Source: CAZIOH01 sp964540815 (GTDB lineage: Bacteria; Myxococcota_A; Polyangia; Fen-1088). Taken from it: a stretch of 33,682 bases of DNA. Every line of letters begins with the position of its first letter. Within the stretch, counting starts at the first letter, position 1. Both the position numbers and the translations under genes were made by a program. Of this stretch, positions 22,938 to 31,396 are shown piece by piece. Location: positions 1-33,682 of the forward strand of contig CAZIOH010000076.1 in assembly GCA_964540815.1 (NCBI GenBank), written 5' to 3'. Under the pieces are notes generated by a model. The model was not told where the DNA came from, searched no databases, and worked only from the letters and a program-made list of their open reading frames with translations.

Positions 22938-25027
22938 GGTGCACCCGGTCCGCCGTGCGGCGCGGAGATCGGCGCGCCCGGACGCTCGAGAAGGATGAGG
23001 CCCGGCCGGCGGGCGAGCTCCCGATAACCCGCGCGCCTGGCGGCCTCGAACATCTCGCGCTCGGGCGGAATCGGATGGTCGTCGGTGTAGATGATGTAGT
23101 CGGCGCCCTGGAATCCGACCGACAGGTTCCAGCACTGCAGGCGGTTCGAGACGTGCGGCATCTCGCGATCGGTGACCGCCAGGATCGCGTCCTTCGGGAC
23201 CATGCGGTCGAGCTCGCCAATGCCCCGCCGCCAGAGCTCCTGCTGGGCAGTGGGCGGCTCGAAGCTGATGAGCCCGTACGCGGAGTGAAATTCCCGGCGC
23301 GGGGGGATGGCCCCCCACTGCGCGGTCGCGAGGATGGTCCCCACGAGCAGGGTCACCACCGCCGCCCGCTGCGGCGCGACCCCGGCCAATCCGGGCTGGC
23401 GGCGCGCTATCGCCGCGAGGGCGAGGGCGGCGGCCGGGAAGAAGTACGGCAAGAAATACCCCGAGTACTGGTAGCCGATGTTGAGGGTGGGCGGATACTC
23501 GGTGGTGAGGAACGTGAAGTAGGCGCCGGGCAGGATGCTCATGGCGAGGTGAATGCGCCGCAAGGGCAGGAAGGCGAGCGGCACCAGCAACTGGAGAGCG
23601 TACCGCAACTTGTCCGCCGTCAGCAGGGTCGTGAAGGTGAAGACCGGGTTGCTGAGGATGGTCTTGAGGATGCCGGCGAAGGTGCGCTCGCCTTCCGGAA
23701 AGAGCAGCCGGTAGTGCTCGGCGAACCCCCAGGGGCCGATGGCGGGCATGATGAAGAACCGCAGCGCCACGAAGTAGGTCAGGGACACCCCGGTGATGAC
23801 GAGGCCGGCGCGCGGACGGTGCCCGGTCAGGATCAGGAACAGCCCGAACACCGCCAGGCCGACCGAGATGTCCTCGCGACAGCCGATGGCGAGGATGAAC
23901 AGCACCGCGAACAGCCGCATGCGGCGCAGGTCGAAGCAGTCGATGGCCGCGAGGAGGAACGCGGCCGCCACCGGCTGGAAGTGAATGTCGAAGAACTGCG
24001 CCCCGTGGAGCGGGGGGTAGAGGTAGTAGGCCGCGGTCAGCACCACCGCCATCGGGCGGGGGATGCGCCGGGCGGCGAACCGGTAGACGCAGAGCCCCGC
24101 CGCGCCGAGCAGGACGACCTGCAGGACGAGGAGGGTCTCTGCCGCCGGCCACAGCGCGTAGATGGGGAGCAGGAAGAACACCGACGCCTCGGCGTGGTTG
24201 CGCAGCTCGCTCCAGTCCCCCTCGCGGATGAGGGCGGTGCAGCGGAACGGATGGCCGTGCAGGAAGTTGTAGAACTGGTTGTCGAGTTGCCCGAGATCCC
24301 AGGTGTAGGTGTTGAAGCGGTGGTGGTTGCGGACCACGTAGAAGGCCATGTAAGCGATGTAGAAGAGGGCCATGGCCGCCACCGTGAGCGGCGCGGCCCG
24401 GCGGGCGATCCGGGCGCCGGCGCTGGCACCGGTGCCGGTGCCGGTGCCGGTGCCGGTGCCGGTGCGCAAGCGCGCGGGCATCGAGGCGAGCCAGCGCATC
24501 GGTCGGTGGAGCCGGGAGGGGTGCCAGGCGCGGGCGGGCCATCCCCCGAGGTCCGGGTTCGGTCCCCCGTGTCCAGCTGGTGAATGGTAGGCGGAGAAGT
24601 GCAGGCGCAGGAGCGGCTCGAGCCCCAGCACGAAGACCCCCATGGCGATGCACAGCTTGAGCGGATCGCGCCAGGCATCGCCTGCGAGGAGGCTCGGAAG
24701 GAGCCCGGTCAGGCCGAAGGGCGCGAGCAGGCGCGTCGCGCGCAACAGCCGCCGCAAGCCCTCCGCCCGCGGTCCCGGCCACTGCAAGGCGACCGCGAAC
24801 GCCAGCCCCATCGCCGCCCCGATTCCCATCGTCGCGAGCAAGAGGTTGCGCCCCCCGGTCGAGATCGCGTTGTCGGTGAGAAAGGCCGCGAGGCGCAGGT
24901 TCCGCAGCTGTCCGATCGCGAGAGCGATGGACATACCGACCGTGGCGAGCGCGGCCAGGCAGCGGACCCGCTCGGACAGATCGCGCTCGACGGTCGCGGC
25001 GGTCACGGGCTCGGGGAAGGCTTCCAT
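22934..25027 (-). CDS. DUF2079 polytopic membrane protein (upstream tandem copy)
   Basis: 697 aa from ATG 25027, one base after the stop of the GT2 gene. There are about twelve hydrophobic segments. DUF2079 landmarks are RNHHRFNTYTWDLGQLDNQF, NHAEASVFFLLPIYALWP, YPPLHGAQFFDIHFQP and CREDISVGLAVFG; each aligns with the following gene, so the two arose by tandem duplication but have diverged widely. GT-C-like glycosyl transfer from a polyprenyl-phosphate sugar is the likely role, because the gene is directly coupled to a GT2 that makes such donors. A GT dipeptide repeat near residues 187-199 is encoded by a hexanucleotide repeat. The stop overlaps the TTG start of the next gene. Confidence 0.86.
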   Translation of the reverse strand: MEAFPEPVTAATVERDLSERVRCLAALATVGMSIALAIGQLRNLRLAAFLTDNAISTGGRNLLLATMGIGAAMGLAFAVALQWPGPRAEGLRRLLRATRLLAPFGLTGLLPSLLAGDAWRDPLKLCIAMGVFVLGLEPLLRLHFSAYHSPAGHGGPNPDLGGWPARAWHPSRLHRPMRWLASMPARLRTGTGTGTGTGTGASAGARIARRAAPLTVAAMALFYIAYMAFYVVRNHHRFNTYTWDLGQLDNQFYNFLHGHPFRCTALIREGDWSELRNHAEASVFFLLPIYALWPAAETLLVLQVVLLGAAGLCVYRFAARRIPRPMAVVLTAAYYLYPPLHGAQFFDIHFQPVAAAFLLAAIDCFDLRRMRLFAVLFILAIGCREDISVGLAVFGLFLILTGHRPRAGLVITGVSLTYFVALRFFIMPAIGPWGFAEHYRLLFPEGERTFAGILKTILSNPVFTFTTLLTADKLRYALQLLVPLAFLPLRRIHLAMSILPGAYFTFLTTEYPPTLNIGYQYSGYFLPYFFPAAALALAAIARRQPGLAGVAPQRAAVVTLLVGTILATAQWGAIPPRREFHSAYGLISFEPPTAQQELWRRGIGELDRMVPKDAILAVTDREMPHVSNRLQCWNLSVGFQGADYIIYTDDHPIPPEREMFEAARRAGYRELARRPGLILLERPGAPISAPHGGPGAP
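24425..24466 (-). repeat. Hexanucleotide GGTGCC repeat in DUF2079 gene
   Basis: Five perfect GGTGCC units on the plus strand (24431-24460) with degenerate units on both sides. On the coding strand they specify alternating Gly-Thr in a loop between two helices of the DUF2079 protein. The 6-bp unit keeps the frame whatever the copy number. Confidence 0.85.
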
Positions 25028-25028
25028 C

Positions 25029-26165
25029 TCAGGCGTCCGAGGGGGGGCGAAGGCGCGTCCCCGCCGAGGCCGCCGACTCCTGTCCGGCCTCGACCCTGTC
25101 TGCCCCTGCCCCTGCCCCGCCACCGACGGGGGCGCTGCTGGTGCCGCCGAGGTTGATCTCGTCGCGGACGACGTAGAGGGGGCGGCGCTTGACCTCCTCG
25201 TAGATCCGCCCCACGTATTCGCCGAGGATCCCGGTCATGAGCAGCTGGGCCGACGAGCCGCCGCTGACCAGGATCATGATGGTCGTCCAGCCGGGGACGA
25301 CCCCCTGCCCGAACAGCTTGACGTAGATGGCCCAGACGCCCCCCGCGAGCGCGATCATCCCCGCGATCACCCCCAGCCAGATCGCGATGCGCAGGGGGAC
25401 GGTCGAGAACGAGGTGATGCCGTCGACCGCGAAGCGCAGCATCTTGCGAAACGGATACTTGGTCTCGCCGGCGAAGCGGGCCGGGCGCTCGTAGGTCACG
25501 GCCGTCTGCCGGAAGCCAACCCACGCCACCATGCCGCGCACGAAGCGGTGCTGCTCGCGGAGCGCGCGCATCGTCAGCACCACCGGGCGGCCCATGAGCC
25601 GGAAGTCCCCGGCGTCCGCCGGGATGGACACGCCGCCCAGCATGGCGCGCAAGAGCCGGTAGAACAGGGCCGCGGTGGAACGCTTGAACCAGCTCTCGCC
25701 GTGGCGCTTCGAGCGCACGGCGTACACCACGTCGAAACCCTCGCGCCAGCGGACCAGCATCTCCTTGACCACCTCGGGGGGATCCTGGAGGTCGGCGTCC
25801 ATCACCACCACGGCGTCGCCCTCGGCGCGATCGATCCCCGCCGTGATGGCCATCTGGTGGCCGAAGTTCCGCGCGAACGACAGGACCTTGTAACGCGGAT
25901 CGGTGGCGGCCAGGGCGCCGAGCAGGGTGAGCGAGCGATCGCGCGATCCGTCGTTGACGAAGATGACCTCCCACGCATCGCCCACCCGGGCCGGTCGGCC
26001 GGCGGCGGCCGGGGCGCTGGTCCTCCCACCGGGCTCCTGGGGGCTGGCGGTCAGGTTCTCGGAGTCGAGGTCGTCGAAGAAGGCGGTCAGCCGCCGACCG
26101 AGCTCGGGGATGATCTCCTCTTCATTGTAGATCGGAAGCACCAGCGACAGCGTTGGCCTCGACAT
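25029..26165 (-). CDS. GT2 polyprenyl-phosphate glycosyltransferase (DPM1/ArnC type)
   Basis: 378-aa membrane glycosyltransferase of the GT2 DPM1/ArnC/GtrB type, which transfers a sugar from a nucleotide donor to polyprenyl phosphate on the cytoplasmic face. Motifs: LSLVLPIYNEEE (N-terminal strand), VIFVNDGSRDRS, FARNFGHQMAITAGID, the metal-binding VVVMDADLQDPPE, QHRFVRGMVAWVGFRQ and GETKYPFRKM. Two C-terminal helices follow (about 275-300 and 310-335). An extra Pro/Ala/Gly-rich segment of about 30 residues lies between the first helix and the second strand, and the tail is Gly/Ala-rich. MSRPT at 26165 is chosen as start; MADPK at 26210 is in frame. It ends one base before the first DUF2079 gene and is its probable donor-supplying partner. 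Confidence 0.92.
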   Translation of the reverse strand: MSRPTLSLVLPIYNEEEIIPELGRRLTAFFDDLDSENLTASPQEPGGRTSAPAAAGRPARVGDAWEVIFVNDGSRDRSLTLLGALAATDPRYKVLSFARNFGHQMAITAGIDRAEGDAVVVMDADLQDPPEVVKEMLVRWREGFDVVYAVRSKRHGESWFKRSTAALFYRLLRAMLGGVSIPADAGDFRLMGRPVVLTMRALREQHRFVRGMVAWVGFRQTAVTYERPARFAGETKYPFRKMLRFAVDGITSFSTVPLRIAIWLGVIAGMIALAGGVWAIYVKLFGQGVVPGWTTIMILVSGGSSAQLLMTGILGEYVGRIYEEVKRRPLYVVRDEINLGGTSSAPVGGGAGAGADRVEAGQESAASAGTRLRPPSDA

Positions 26166-26173
26166 CGGTCGCC

Positions 26174-26179
26174 TGTATA
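26174..26179 (-). promoter_or_regulatory. TATACA -10-like hexamer, possible leaderless start for GT2 gene
   Basis: On the minus strand TATACA ends eight bases before the ATG at 26165, the spacing expected if transcription began at or near the start codon. No ribosome-binding site precedes that ATG, which fits a leaderless mRNA. The -35 region is poor, so this is only a candidate. Confidence 0.25.
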
Positions 26180-26254
26180 CCGCGATTGGCCGGTTTTTGG
26201 GGTCAGCCATTCGGACCGGGCCCGCGGTCGGTCTGCGACGGGCGGGCGCCGTGC

Positions 26255-27484
26255 TCAGTAGCGCGGGATGAAATGAAAGTGTCCCCGCCAGAGCTCCAGC
26301 GCCGAGCGCCACTGGCCGTCGAAAGGAAACCACTGGACGACGTAGCCATCGAACAGCTCGGTGCTGGCACAGAGCCCCAGGGCCAGGGCCACCACCCCGG
26401 CAGCCCAGAGCCAGGGCGTGAGGGCCCGGGTCCTGTCCGAGGGCGCGGCCGGCAGCAAGACGAGATGCATGCAGGCGACGCAGAGCAACGCCGCCCACAG
26501 GCTGATAGAATTCCACCTCCCCGTGTCCCACCCGATGACGTTCAGCGAATGGGGGCTGAGCACGGCGAGGACGAAGGCCGCCACGAGCAGGCGCCGCCAG
26601 CGCGGGTCCGGAACCACGGCCCCGAGCAGGTGGACGCCGTAGGCGAGCAGGAAGAGGATTCCGGGCGCGGCGGTGAGCGTGGTCCGCACCAGCGCGTCGA
26701 TGGTGCCGGGCTGGCTCCAGTGGTAAGGCATGAGGTGCAGCAGGTTCTCGGCGAGGCTGCGGTGGAGGACATCGAAGGCGTCGCCGCGGAGGGGAAAGTC
26801 CACCCGCGGCGCCACGGACTGCACGAGCGCCTGGATGCGGGCCGGGCTGCGCGTGCCGAGCAGCCCCACCGCCACGGCCTCCCCGAGCAGGGCCACCCCC
26901 GCCCCGAGCGCCGGCGCCCAGCTGCGCCAGGTCGGCGGGGCCCCGGCGGCGGCACGCGCCGCGCAGCAGAGCAGCACGAAGAGGATGGCTGGCGCGAAGG
27001 ACCAGGTCAGCATCTCGTGCACCAGGGCCAGCACCGCGCCCCCCGCGAGCGCGGCGGCGACCAGCAGCGCCGGGGGGCGGCGCACGCGGGCGGCGAAGAG
27101 CACGAAGCCCACGCCATAGAGGACCGCGAAGTCGTCGAGATACCCGATGATGTGGACGAAGAACACCAGGGCCGGCGAGGCCAGGAAGACCAGCAGGGCG
27201 AGGGCGAGCCCGAGATCGCCCGGGCTCGACGCCAGCGTGCGCCGCAGGAGCCACCCGGTCGCGACCACCACCAGAACGAACATCGCAATCGCGACCAGCG
27301 CGAGCCCGTTGTAGTGCTGCGCCCCGCCGCTGCCGTGGAGCAGGTAGAGGATCTCGCCCACCAACCCGCGCCGCACGAACCCCTGGCCGTAGTTGAAGGT
27401 CAGGTGGGTCGCCACCCAGGCGCTCGGCATCCGCAGCCCCTTCAGCAGGGCTATCGCGGCCACCAGCAGCACCAGCGCCGCCAC
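26255..27484 (-). CDS. Uncharacterised polytopic membrane protein of the glycan cluster
   Basis: About 409 aa from GTG 27484, with roughly ten hydrophobic segments. The first loop has NYGQGFVRRGLVGEILYLL (31-49), a pattern I associate with predicted polysaccharide-related membrane proteins but cannot name as a family. Other features are HIIGYLDDFAVLYG and HEMLTWSF in the middle and NVIGWDTGRWN late in the chain. The start is uncertain: GTG puts the first helix right at the N-terminus. A CTG at about 27517-27515, overlapping the preceding gene's TGA and preceded by GAGGGG, would add a basic MRPRGDLRRAQ leader. It lies between the 808-aa GT-C-like gene and the GT2 gene on the same strand and is probably part of their operon. 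Could be a flippase, polymerase or transferase. Confidence 0.78.
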   Translation of the reverse strand: MAALVLLVAAIALLKGLRMPSAWVATHLTFNYGQGFVRRGLVGEILYLLHGSGGAQHYNGLALVAIAMFVLVVVATGWLLRRTLASSPGDLGLALALLVFLASPALVFFVHIIGYLDDFAVLYGVGFVLFAARVRRPPALLVAAALAGGAVLALVHEMLTWSFAPAILFVLLCCAARAAAGAPPTWRSWAPALGAGVALLGEAVAVGLLGTRSPARIQALVQSVAPRVDFPLRGDAFDVLHRSLAENLLHLMPYHWSQPGTIDALVRTTLTAAPGILFLLAYGVHLLGAVVPDPRWRRLLVAAFVLAVLSPHSLNVIGWDTGRWNSISLWAALLCVACMHLVLLPAAPSDRTRALTPWLWAAGVVALALGLCASTELFDGYVVQWFPFDGQWRSALELWRGHFHFIPRY

Positions 27485-27513
27485 CTGCGCACGCCGGAGA
27501 TCGCCCCGCGGCC

Positions 27514-29940
27514 TCAGAGCGCCCCTCGCCGAAAGGGCGACCTGCCATCAGCCGGGGTGGTGCGCAAGTAGATGGTCAGAGAGGGAAAGCTCGTCGCAAC
27601 CTGGAAGTCCCGCCCGAGCTCGGTCGCCGTCGGCGCATCGGGGGCAAAGCGGTTGTCCCGGATCACCGCATCCGCGCTCTGCAACAGGGGTGCGGTGCCG
27701 GTCGGCCCGACGGCGATCTCCGGAGGATTGAAGTGCTGCAGCGAGGCCGGCAAGGTGTCGCAGTTGTCGAGCGCCCGCACCGGGTAGACGCCATTCGCAT
27801 AGCTGCCCATCCCCGGCCCCAGGCCCAGGACCAGCACCCGCAGCTCCGCCCGCGCCTCCGGCTCGGCGGCCGGGAGCGGGAAGACCTCGAACTGTCCAAA
27901 CCGGGTCTTCGGCCCCCTCGCCTCGAACGCCAGGCTCTCGAACAGCACCATCTCGGAGAGGTAGGGCGACGGGAAGGCGCCGGGCAGGTGCACGATGTGC
28001 GTGATCCCCAAGGCTCGGAACCTGGCCATGAGACCACGGGCGGAGACAAACTCGCGATAGTCGATCACGCCCTGAAACCCGACCCAATCCAGGTACACCC
28101 GGTGTTCGAAGCCGAGCTGGGGGTGCCAGTGATGGAGCAGGATCACCGCATCTCGGGGCAGGGCGCGACCGACCGCGACCTGATCGGCGAAGAAGCCGTC
28201 GAAGCGGGTCCGCGCCCGGCCCTCGCGGCCACTCGCGATGAGGGACACGGCCGTGTTGATGCGTTCGAGGCCGAGGGCGTAGAGATCGCCCGCCCAGATC
28301 AGCTGGGCTCCCACCAGCGCCGCGATGCCGATGCGCGCGCCCACGCCGAGTCTCCAGGCAGCCACGAGCGTCGCGGAGGTGGTGACCACCAGGAGTGGTA
28401 GGAAGGTCTGGATGTGGCGATCGACCCGATAGGTCGACGCCCACACGAAAAGCGTCGCGAGGGAGACCAGGGCCCCCGCCACGAGCCGGCCACGCGCGCG
28501 GACCACCAGCAAGAGGGGCAGCGACAAGGTGAAGGCGAATCCCAGGGTGGGCAGGTTCGCCATGAAGGAATAGTGAGGCCTGAACGGAAAGGTGAAGATC
28601 AGCTCGAGGGATTCGCGGATCCGTCGACCGACTTCAGGCGGCGCACGCCAGACCCGATCCGCCGCGATGTTCTCGACGAATCTCGCGGCGTCCCTGACGG
28701 TGGGATGACTGGCCGTGAACCAGTCCTGCAGGAACGGATACACCGGATTCCCGTGAAAGATGACGTTCTTGAGGAAGTGCGGCCCCGCAACCGCCACGAA
28801 TCCGCCGAGCAGGGCCAGCGCCGGCCAGATCAGCCGCCGGTCGATGGGCCGGACATCGCGACGTCGTTCAAAGACCTGGGCGACGAGGAACAGCCCGAGC
28901 GGCGCGATGAAGTAGACGGCCTGATACTTGGTCATCAGCGCGGCCCCGGCGATCGCGCCCCAGAGGAGGAATCCTCCGTTGGTCGACATCCCCGCGGCGC
29001 GGCTCGACAGCAGCATGAGCGGGACGGGGAAGAACCCGAGGACATGGTCGGCGGCCCCGCTCAGGTTCCCGTCGTAGACGAAGACCCCGGGAAACAGGAA
29101 GAAGGCGGCCCAGGACCCCCGCACCCGCTCGGATCTCAGCATCCACCGCACGCCCGCGGCAATCCCCACCAGGGTCCACAGGAACAGCGCCAGCTCGGTG
29201 TGCAAGGCCATCATCCACCGCAGTGCGGGCTGATCCAAGCCGGGGACCAGGAAGCCCCAGGTATGGACGATGTTGGCGAGGTGCGGGTATTCCCTGTGCC
29301 AGTTCCCGTCGAGCGGCAGGATGCGCCCTTCCCTGGCGTAGGACTCCGCGACTGGCAGGTGATACCAGCTCGCGTCGTAGTTGATCACCGCCGGTGACAG
29401 GATGCCGAGATAGACCACGGCCACGCCGAGACAGCCGAAGATGCTCGCGGCCATGGGAATGCCTCGAAGCGGTGCCGTGCTCGGCGGCGCAAGGACGGTC
29501 GACGACCCCGTGGAGCGCTGCGGTCTCCACCACTCCACCACCGGTGCAGCCCCGACGGCCAGGAAGATCACGGGCAGGACCACCGCCACCCACGGCCGGA
29601 AGAGATGGACCGCGCCGAGGGCGTAGAGCGACAGGTAGAACGCCGTCACGCCGGCGGCCACGCTGATGCACAACCTCTCGAGGACCGGCATCTCGACTGG
29701 CAGCAGCCTCCGGACAATCGCGAATCCGCCGCACAAGAAGGCGGCGTTCAAGACGATCTGCCAGGCCAGCAGGATGCCGAGGGGAAGCGCCAGCCAGCCC
29801 CGAACGGGCGAGAGCTCATTCACGAACCGGAGCAAGCCCGCCGTCGCGAGCCCGGCCAAGGCCAAGGCCCCGAGGGCGCGTCCACCGCCGTGTGAGCCAT
29901 CGACCGTCGAACTGCCCCGCGCGCCGCTGTCTTGGGTCAT
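27514..29940 (-). CDS. Polytopic GT-C-like membrane protein, paralogue of the 791-aa protein
   Basis: 808 aa from ATG 29940; no ribosome-binding site is visible, and the open frame upstream is low-complexity shadow. About a dozen helices. YDASWYHLPVAESYAREG (about 189-206) corresponds to FDSRWYHLALAEHYVAAG of the 791-aa protein; EYPHLANIVHTWGFLVPG, AAFFLFPGVFVYDGNLSGAADH and LMTKYQAVYF also correspond, in the same order. The acidic first loop is what GT-C glycosyltransferases use for catalysis. The last ~220 residues look soluble and periplasmic. It is the first gene of the minus-strand half of the glycan cluster, while its paralogue is the last gene of the plus-strand half. Substrate unknown. 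Confidence 0.84.
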   Translation of the reverse strand: MTQDSGARGSSTVDGSHGGGRALGALALAGLATAGLLRFVNELSPVRGWLALPLGILLAWQIVLNAAFLCGGFAIVRRLLPVEMPVLERLCISVAAGVTAFYLSLYALGAVHLFRPWVAVVLPVIFLAVGAAPVVEWWRPQRSTGSSTVLAPPSTAPLRGIPMAASIFGCLGVAVVYLGILSPAVINYDASWYHLPVAESYAREGRILPLDGNWHREYPHLANIVHTWGFLVPGLDQPALRWMMALHTELALFLWTLVGIAAGVRWMLRSERVRGSWAAFFLFPGVFVYDGNLSGAADHVLGFFPVPLMLLSSRAAGMSTNGGFLLWGAIAGAALMTKYQAVYFIAPLGLFLVAQVFERRRDVRPIDRRLIWPALALLGGFVAVAGPHFLKNVIFHGNPVYPFLQDWFTASHPTVRDAARFVENIAADRVWRAPPEVGRRIRESLELIFTFPFRPHYSFMANLPTLGFAFTLSLPLLLVVRARGRLVAGALVSLATLFVWASTYRVDRHIQTFLPLLVVTTSATLVAAWRLGVGARIGIAALVGAQLIWAGDLYALGLERINTAVSLIASGREGRARTRFDGFFADQVAVGRALPRDAVILLHHWHPQLGFEHRVYLDWVGFQGVIDYREFVSARGLMARFRALGITHIVHLPGAFPSPYLSEMVLFESLAFEARGPKTRFGQFEVFPLPAAEPEARAELRVLVLGLGPGMGSYANGVYPVRALDNCDTLPASLQHFNPPEIAVGPTGTAPLLQSADAVIRDNRFAPDAPTATELGRDFQVATSFPSLTIYLRTTPADGRSPFRRGAL

Positions 29941-30113
29941 CGTGGATGTCTTGGTTGGGTCGCGCCGTCGCAGGAACCACCCTGCTGCGCAGCTCGCCTT
30001 GGTCGCGCGGGCTGACCCAAGACGCACGGGCGAGCTTTTACCCCGAACGACCTCGGGCGGCCAGCCCGAGAGCCCCGAGGGGTGGCAGGCCGCCCTGCGC
30101 TGACCCCCGGCTG

Positions 30114-30141
30114 GCGCGTCCCCTCGAACCAGGGGACGCGC
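30114..30141. terminator. Perfect 11-bp hairpin after the INGLSS lipoprotein gene
   Basis: GCGCGTCCCCT (30114-30124) and AGGGGACGCGC (30131-30141) form a perfect 11-bp stem with a 6-nt loop. It is 62 bp beyond the stop of the INGLSS-repeat lipoprotein, in a 262-bp gap otherwise lacking any gene. No T-run follows on either strand, so if it terminates transcription it does so without the usual U tract. Confidence 0.45.
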
Positions 30142-30202
30142 GCCGCCAGTGGCGATGGAATGGCGGTGGACTGCGCCGGGAACGTCTACGCTTCGGGGGG
30201 CG

Positions 30203-31396
30203 TCATTGTGCGGGGACGACCGTCCATTGCTGACTGTGGTCGGCGTTGGTGCCGAGCAACCAGCCGGTGATGGAGAGCACGATGTTGGGGTTGCTGGTGG
30301 GCACGAACTTGTAGTAGCCGTCCTTCGTGGAGAGGAAGTTCCACATCTGGCTGGACGTGCCCGCGTACGGGAGAAGGACGATGTTCTGCGTGAGGAGGAA
30401 GGTTCCGCTGAAATCGAGGACGTTGGCCGACTTGCCGTTGATGAACTTGTAGCTCCCGGGCTTGACCTGGACGATGTTCCACTTCTGGCTCGCGCTCCCC
30501 GAGTAGTTGGTCCAGTTGAACTTCGTTGGTCCGAAGAAGCTCGACGCCGTGTCCATGCACTGACCGGTGCTGCGATTGCACACCTTGTAGGCTGTCGAGG
30601 CGTCGAAGTTCCGCCACACCGTGACGACGTGAGAGAAGCCGTTGCAGGCCTTGTAGCCATCGCCCGTGCTGGGGGCATCGGCCTCGGTGCACGAATCCTG
30701 GCAGAACCCGGTGCCTGCGAAGGGATTGGTGTAGGGGGCGTTGGCCTGTCCGACGCCGAGGCGGCCAGGGACGGCTCCGAGATCGAAGTCCTTGCCATTG
30801 CAGAAGTAGGCCTTCGGGGGGCTCGTGAAGATGTTTCCGAAGAACGAGCCCTCTTGATACGGGTAGTCCGTGCTGCGGCCCCAGCCCAGGGAGGGGATGT
30901 CGCTGTCGAGCCACAGCCCGATGTGCCTGCCCGTGGTGTTGACGTGGGCGAGCAAACAGGCGCTCACGCTCTCCTGGCAGCCCTGCAAGCAAGCGCCGTT
31001 CTCCCACTCGGGCGCCACGCCGAGTTGCCCCGGGTACGTGGTGGCCGTTCCCGCCGCGTTGGTGAGGACGATGCTGTGACCGGCCGGGAGCGCGCAGCGC
31101 ACCAGATAGCTCATCGTGGCCTGACCCGACGCCGTCGACAGCATGCCGTTGATCGAGCTCAGCCCATTGATGGAGCTCAGCCCATTGATGGAGCTCAGCC
31201 CGTTGATGGAGCTCAGCCCGTTGATGGAGCTGAGCCCGTTGATCGAGCTCAGCCCGTTGATCGTGGCGGTGGCCGCGGACTCGCTCTCATGCACGCCGCT
31301 GGGGCCTGCGTGCGTGTCGCAACCGGAACCACCCATGGCCACCGTGCCCATGAAGATGAAGGCAACCATTGGATCGCGAAGCGTTTTCAATTCCAT
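30203..31396 (-). CDS. Lipoprotein with tandem INGLSS repeats and ricin-like domain
   Basis: 397 aa. A signal peptide ends in a lipobox-like GGSGC (Cys26). Residues 46-84 are six INGLSS hexapeptides plus a terminal INGM. A Cys-rich middle region (about 92-285) contains MSYLVRCALPAGHS, ENGACLQGCQESVSAC, FCQDSCTE and YKVCNRSTGQCMD, likely disulfide-bonded and extracellular. The C-terminal ~110 residues carry three QxW motifs (QKW ~304, QMW ~350, QQW ~389), the hallmark of ricin-type beta-trefoil carbohydrate-binding domains. So it is probably a surface sugar-binding lipoprotein. GAGGAG is only one base from the ATG at 31396 but seven bases from an in-frame TTG at 31390, which may be the true start. 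Monocistronic, with an inverted repeat about 130-150 bp upstream. Confidence 0.87.
   Translation of the reverse strand: MELKTLRDPMVAFIFMGTVAMGGSGCDTHAGPSGVHESESAATATINGLSSINGLSSINGLSSINGLSSINGLSSINGLSSINGMLSTASGQATMSYLVRCALPAGHSIVLTNAAGTATTYPGQLGVAPEWENGACLQGCQESVSACLLAHVNTTGRHIGLWLDSDIPSLGWGRSTDYPYQEGSFFGNIFTSPPKAYFCNGKDFDLGAVPGRLGVGQANAPYTNPFAGTGFCQDSCTEADAPSTGDGYKACNGFSHVVTVWRNFDASTAYKVCNRSTGQCMDTASSFFGPTKFNWTNYSGSASQKWNIVQVKPGSYKFINGKSANVLDFSGTFLLTQNIVLLPYAGTSSQMWNFLSTKDGYYKFVPTSNPNIVLSITGWLLGTNADHSQQWTVVPAQ
31148..31261 (-). repeat. 18-bp tandem repeats encoding INGLSS
   Basis: Six full units of an 18-bp repeat (31148-31255) with one partial unit to 31261, nearly identical and each containing GAGCTC or one mismatch from it. 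The unit is a multiple of three and is read as INGLSS on the minus strand. The near-identity at synonymous sites points to recent expansion or ongoing homogenisation. Confidence 0.93.

Noticed and set aside
20595..24583. Two long plus-strand open frames (20595-22124 and 22787-24583) opposite the DUF2079 genes
   Set aside because: No folds or motifs, highly charged low-complexity composition, and both lie wholly antisense to clear polytopic proteins.
31148..31261. Regular repeats considered as a CRISPR array
   Set aside because: Units are contiguous without spacers, a multiple of three, and read in frame as INGLSS in a lipoprotein.
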